Source: Borreliella yangtzensis (GTDB lineage Bacteria; Spirochaetota; Spirochaetia; Borreliales; Borreliaceae). Taken from it: a DNA stretch of 53,112 nucleotides. The position numbers and the translations under genes were made by a program. Shown here piece after piece: positions 51,548-53,112 of this stretch. The notes beneath the pieces are model-generated. The model did not search any database and had not been told where the DNA came from. It saw only the letters and a program-made list of their open reading frames with translations. Where the stretch lies: the NCBI RefSeq assembly GCF_014201775.1, contig NZ_JACHFG010000003.1, positions 1 through 53,112 of the forward strand. Reading direction: 5' to 3'. Each line of letters begins with the position of its first letter. Position 1 is the first letter of the stretch.

Positions 51548-51572
51548 ATCTTTAATAAAGATAGGCTTATGC
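51548..51572. terminator. Bidirectional terminator between thyX and the P37-like gene
   Basis: AAGCCTATCTTTA and TAAAGATAGGCTT form a near-perfect palindromic hairpin at about 51541-51570, between the convergent thyX region and the gene ending at 51596. Confidence 0.75.
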
Positions 51573-51595
51573 ATTGTTAATAATTTTAATATGAC

Positions 51596-52465
51596 TTAGA
51601 AATTCTCTATTGAAAATATGTCATTTTTTAGCGTTATTGCTTCTTTATTTTGTTCTTCAATTTGATTAGAAATTGTAGCTACATAAGAGTTAAGCTTTGA
51701 GCTATCTGTTTGTATAGAATTATTATTATTTTCATAATCCAATAATAATTGGGTTAAAGTTTTTGAGATCATTGTTTTTATAGATAAGAGTTTTTCAATC
51801 GAATTTTTAAGATTCTCTAAATCTGAAATTTCTAGTTTTTCTATATTATCTTTTTTGTTGGGATTTAATAAAAAAACAAATGTGTCTTCAATAGTAGCTC
51901 CAAACGAGTTAAAGGAGTTAAGTAAACTTTGTGTTTGTTTTGATAATATTATAATTTCTGAAAATTTCTTAAATTCATTAGTATCAATATCATTTAAGAC
52001 AGAATAAGTTCGTTGTCTATATATTTTAGCTCTCTCGATATTAGCATTTGCGTTTTCTTTTGTGTCTTTCCAAGACAGTTCTTTGAAAGCCAATATTCCA
52101 TATTGGTCTGAAGGCTCTTCTTCTGATCTTTTTATATATTTTTTTCTATCTTTATTAACTTTTTCTATTAAATTTCTTAAATCATCAAGCAGTATGTTTT
52201 TTGTTCTTTGATTTTGGTCTACTTCTTTATTTTGGTCTACTTCTTTATTTTGGTCTACTTCTTTATTTTGGTCTACTTCTTTATTTTGGTCTACTTCTGT
52301 TTTAGGGTTTAGTCCTTTTTGGTCGGATTTTAAATTTTTTATATTAGATTTTAATCTCTTTTTACTATAGTAAGACCTCACATCTTTTTGATTGGTGTTA
52401 AAATCTGGATTGCAAGCAATTAAAAATAGAAAAGCAAGCATGCTTACAATTATATTGTATTTCAT
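51596..52465 (-). CDS. P37-like surface lipoprotein with EVDQNK repeats
   Basis: A 289-residue lipoprotein (MKYNIIVSMLAFLFLIAC, Cys18) with ATG start after AAGGAGAATATTTATT. Residues about 54-86 are tandem EVDQNK hexapeptides (five 18-nt units, 52211-52300). The C-terminal domain shows the PF54-like core: PSDQYGILAFKELSW, YRQRTYSVLNDIDTNEFKKFSEII, SFGATIEDTFVFLL. I recall the style from immunogenic P37-type (BBK50-like) proteins, but the family label is not secure. It is separate from the array and uses ATG. Confidence 0.65.
   Translation of the reverse strand: MKYNIIVSMLAFLFLIACNPDFNTNQKDVRSYYSKKRLKSNIKNLKSDQKGLNPKTEVDQNKEVDQNKEVDQNKEVDQNKEVDQNQRTKNILLDDLRNLIEKVNKDRKKYIKRSEEEPSDQYGILAFKELSWKDTKENANANIERAKIYRQRTYSVLNDIDTNEFKKFSEIIILSKQTQSLLNSFNSFGATIEDTFVFLLNPNKKDNIEKLEISDLENLKNSIEKLLSIKTMISKTLTQLLLDYENNNNSIQTDSSKLNSYVATISNQIEEQNKEAITLKNDIFSIENF
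52211..52300 (-). repeat. Five 18-nt tandem repeats within the P37-like gene
   Basis: Units 52211-52228, 52229-52246, 52247-52264, 52265-52282 (identical) and 52283-52300 (one base different). In-frame, each encodes EVDQNK. Copy number change would keep the frame. Confidence 0.9.
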
Positions 52466-52498
52466 AATAAATATTCTCCTTACTTTAATCTAATAGTT

Positions 52499-52580
52499 AA
52501 TATAATACAATATTAACTATAATTTAATATTAAATATAACTCAATATCAATATAATACAATATTAATATTGTATTATATT
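52499..52580. promoter_or_regulatory. Palindromic promoter region of the P37-like gene
   Basis: AATATAATACAATATT occurs at 52499-52514 and again at 52549-52564, where it is followed directly by its reverse complement (52565-52580), a perfect 32-bp palindrome without a loop. The first copy also lies in an AGTTAATA/TATTAACT arm pair. These sit 34-115 nt upstream of ATG 52465 and are candidate operator sites. Confidence 0.6.
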
Positions 52581-52614
52581 GTGTTCAATATAGATTATTG
52601 GAATAATCGTAATA

Positions 52615-52710
52615 ATGTCTGTATTACCAGAGGTTTTAGCAAAAAAATAACAAAGAATATTCCACCCAAATTTAATAGAAATTATAGGTGGAGATAAATT
52701 TGTAACATAA
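52615..52710 (+). pseudogene. Short gene remnant with an internal stop
   Basis: The frame from ATG 52615 reads MSVLPEVLAKK, a stop (52648-52650), then QRIFHPNLIEIIGGDKFVT and a stop at 52710. This is 32 codons of sensible-looking protein interrupted once. I do not recognise the source. It lies between the P37-like promoter and the tnpB remnant. Confidence 0.35.
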
Positions 52711-52741
52711 GTTTAAATATAATTTAATAATTTAAAAAATA

Positions 52742-53018
52742 ATGAGTGCTAATAAAGCTTATAAGTACATAATGTATCCCAGCATGAATCAAAAGAAATA
52801 TTTGAAATTTTTTTTAAAAGTATTTGGATGCTTAAAATTTTTATATAACAAAATGTTAAATTATAATAAAAACTATTATTAAAAAATAAAAAAAGTCTTA
52901 GCTTTTTATAGTGTATAAATTGACTTAAACTCTGCGCATAGTAATCCTTTAGAGGAATTAAAAAAAATAAATAGAACACAAGGAACCTCTAAATATAAAA
53001 GTAAAAATACACAAACTT
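52742..53018 (+). pseudogene. IS200/IS605-type tnpB remnant abutting the telomere
   Basis: ATG 52742 begins MSANKAYKYIMYPSMNQKKY, and the frame runs to 52882 through KVFGCLKFLYNKMLNYN. The N-terminal NKAYKYRMYP and FGC-x-RF-x-YN-KML blocks are typical of TnpB (RuvC-like nuclease of IS605 elements, ancestor of Cas12). After stops and a frameshift, a further frame at about 52917-53018 keeps IDLNSAHSNPLEELKKINRTQGTSKYKSKN, resembling the DSLALANAQLNLE...KFKSKKN region of TnpB. It is a decayed 5' fragment; the nuclease part is missing because the sequence meets the telomere. Confidence 0.7.
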
Positions 53019-53112
53019 GAGGTAATCTTTAGAGTTATAACATTTATACTAATTAAAAATTAATAAATTAATTTTTAATTAGTATAAATGTTATAACTCT
53101 AAAGATTACCTC
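53019..53112. other. Right hairpin telomere, read through onto the opposite strand
   Basis: Positions 53019-53065 are the exact reverse complement of 53066-53112 except for the central A/A. Borrelia linear plasmids end in covalently closed hairpins, so a sequencer continues around the tip and yields this palindrome. The real end is at about 53065/53066. From the tip inward the sequence contains ATTAGTATA (53078-53086), the conserved telomere box recognised by ResT. The last 47 bases of the window repeat the preceding 47. Confidence 0.92.

Noticed and set aside
52549..52580. 32-bp palindrome as an internal telomere
   Set aside because: It lacks the ATTAGTATA box seen at the true end, so it is more likely an operator.
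52749..52979. Minus-strand 76-codon frame near the right end
   Set aside because: It lies opposite the tnpB remnant and has no ribosome binding site or recognisable motif.
1..53112. CRISPR array, tRNA or rRNA genes
   Set aside because: No regularly spaced direct repeats with spacers and no tRNA or rRNA-like sequences were seen; the tandem repeats found are coding.

Overview
The window is almost all of a Lyme-disease Borrelia (B. burgdorferi sensu lato) lp54-type linear plasmid. The evidence is very low GC, dense small genes, many Cys-lipobox signal peptides, the adjacent ospA-ospB pair, dbpBA, a PF57/62-PF50-PF32-PF49 replication/partition cluster, an oppA-type lipoprotein, a P35/CspA paralog array, oms28 and thyX. 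The gene order is that of B31 lp54; BBA numbers used here are ortholog labels from memory. OspA, DbpA and DbpB differ clearly from the B31 proteins as I remember them and look more like Eurasian genospecies, but I do not assign a species. The right end is a hairpin telomere read through onto the opposite strand (inverted repeat 53019-53112, tip at 53065/53066). The left telomere is not in the window.

Layout. 1-599: no recognisable gene. 599-4931: P13-family protein and lipoproteins BBA03, S2, S1 and BBA07. 5101-8997: phage baseplate, tail and lysis module (gp25/W-like, J-like, I-like, fibre-like, BlyA, BlyB, OrfD). 9200-10924: ospAB operon. 11480-14602: replication/partition genes. 14867-17654: small genes and the dbpBA operon. 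17788-19737: terminase small and large subunits. 19738-25109: an interruption holding lipoproteins (two broken), OppA and BBA36-37. 25460-37426: head, connector and contractile-tail genes of a cp32/phiBB-1-like prophage, interrupted by an outer-membrane protein gene. 37442-41680: lipoproteins BBA57, BBA59, BBA60, then BBA61 and Lp6.6. 41799-48945: P35/CspA (PF54) array. 49461-51289: Oms28 and ThyX. 51596-52465: a P37-like lipoprotein with 18-nt repeats. 52615-53018: decayed DNA including an IS605-type tnpB remnant next to the telomere.

How it works together. The plasmid combines a split, probably domesticated contractile-tail prophage with a surface-protein arsenal: tick-phase OspA/OspB and Lp6.6, and mammal-phase DbpA/B, BBA64-73 and CspA. 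Most lipoprotein genes outside the phage operons are single units ended by clear hairpin terminators.

Most notable observations: the telomere read-through; the telomere-abutting tnpB remnant; a ThyX whose RHR-X7-SGR motif reads SGC; three small lipoprotein genes damaged at the signal peptide or start (poly-T frameshift, double frameshift, ATA in the start position); uniform TTG starts across the PF54 array; and several strong palindromes in promoter regions. I found no wholly new defence or enzymatic system.
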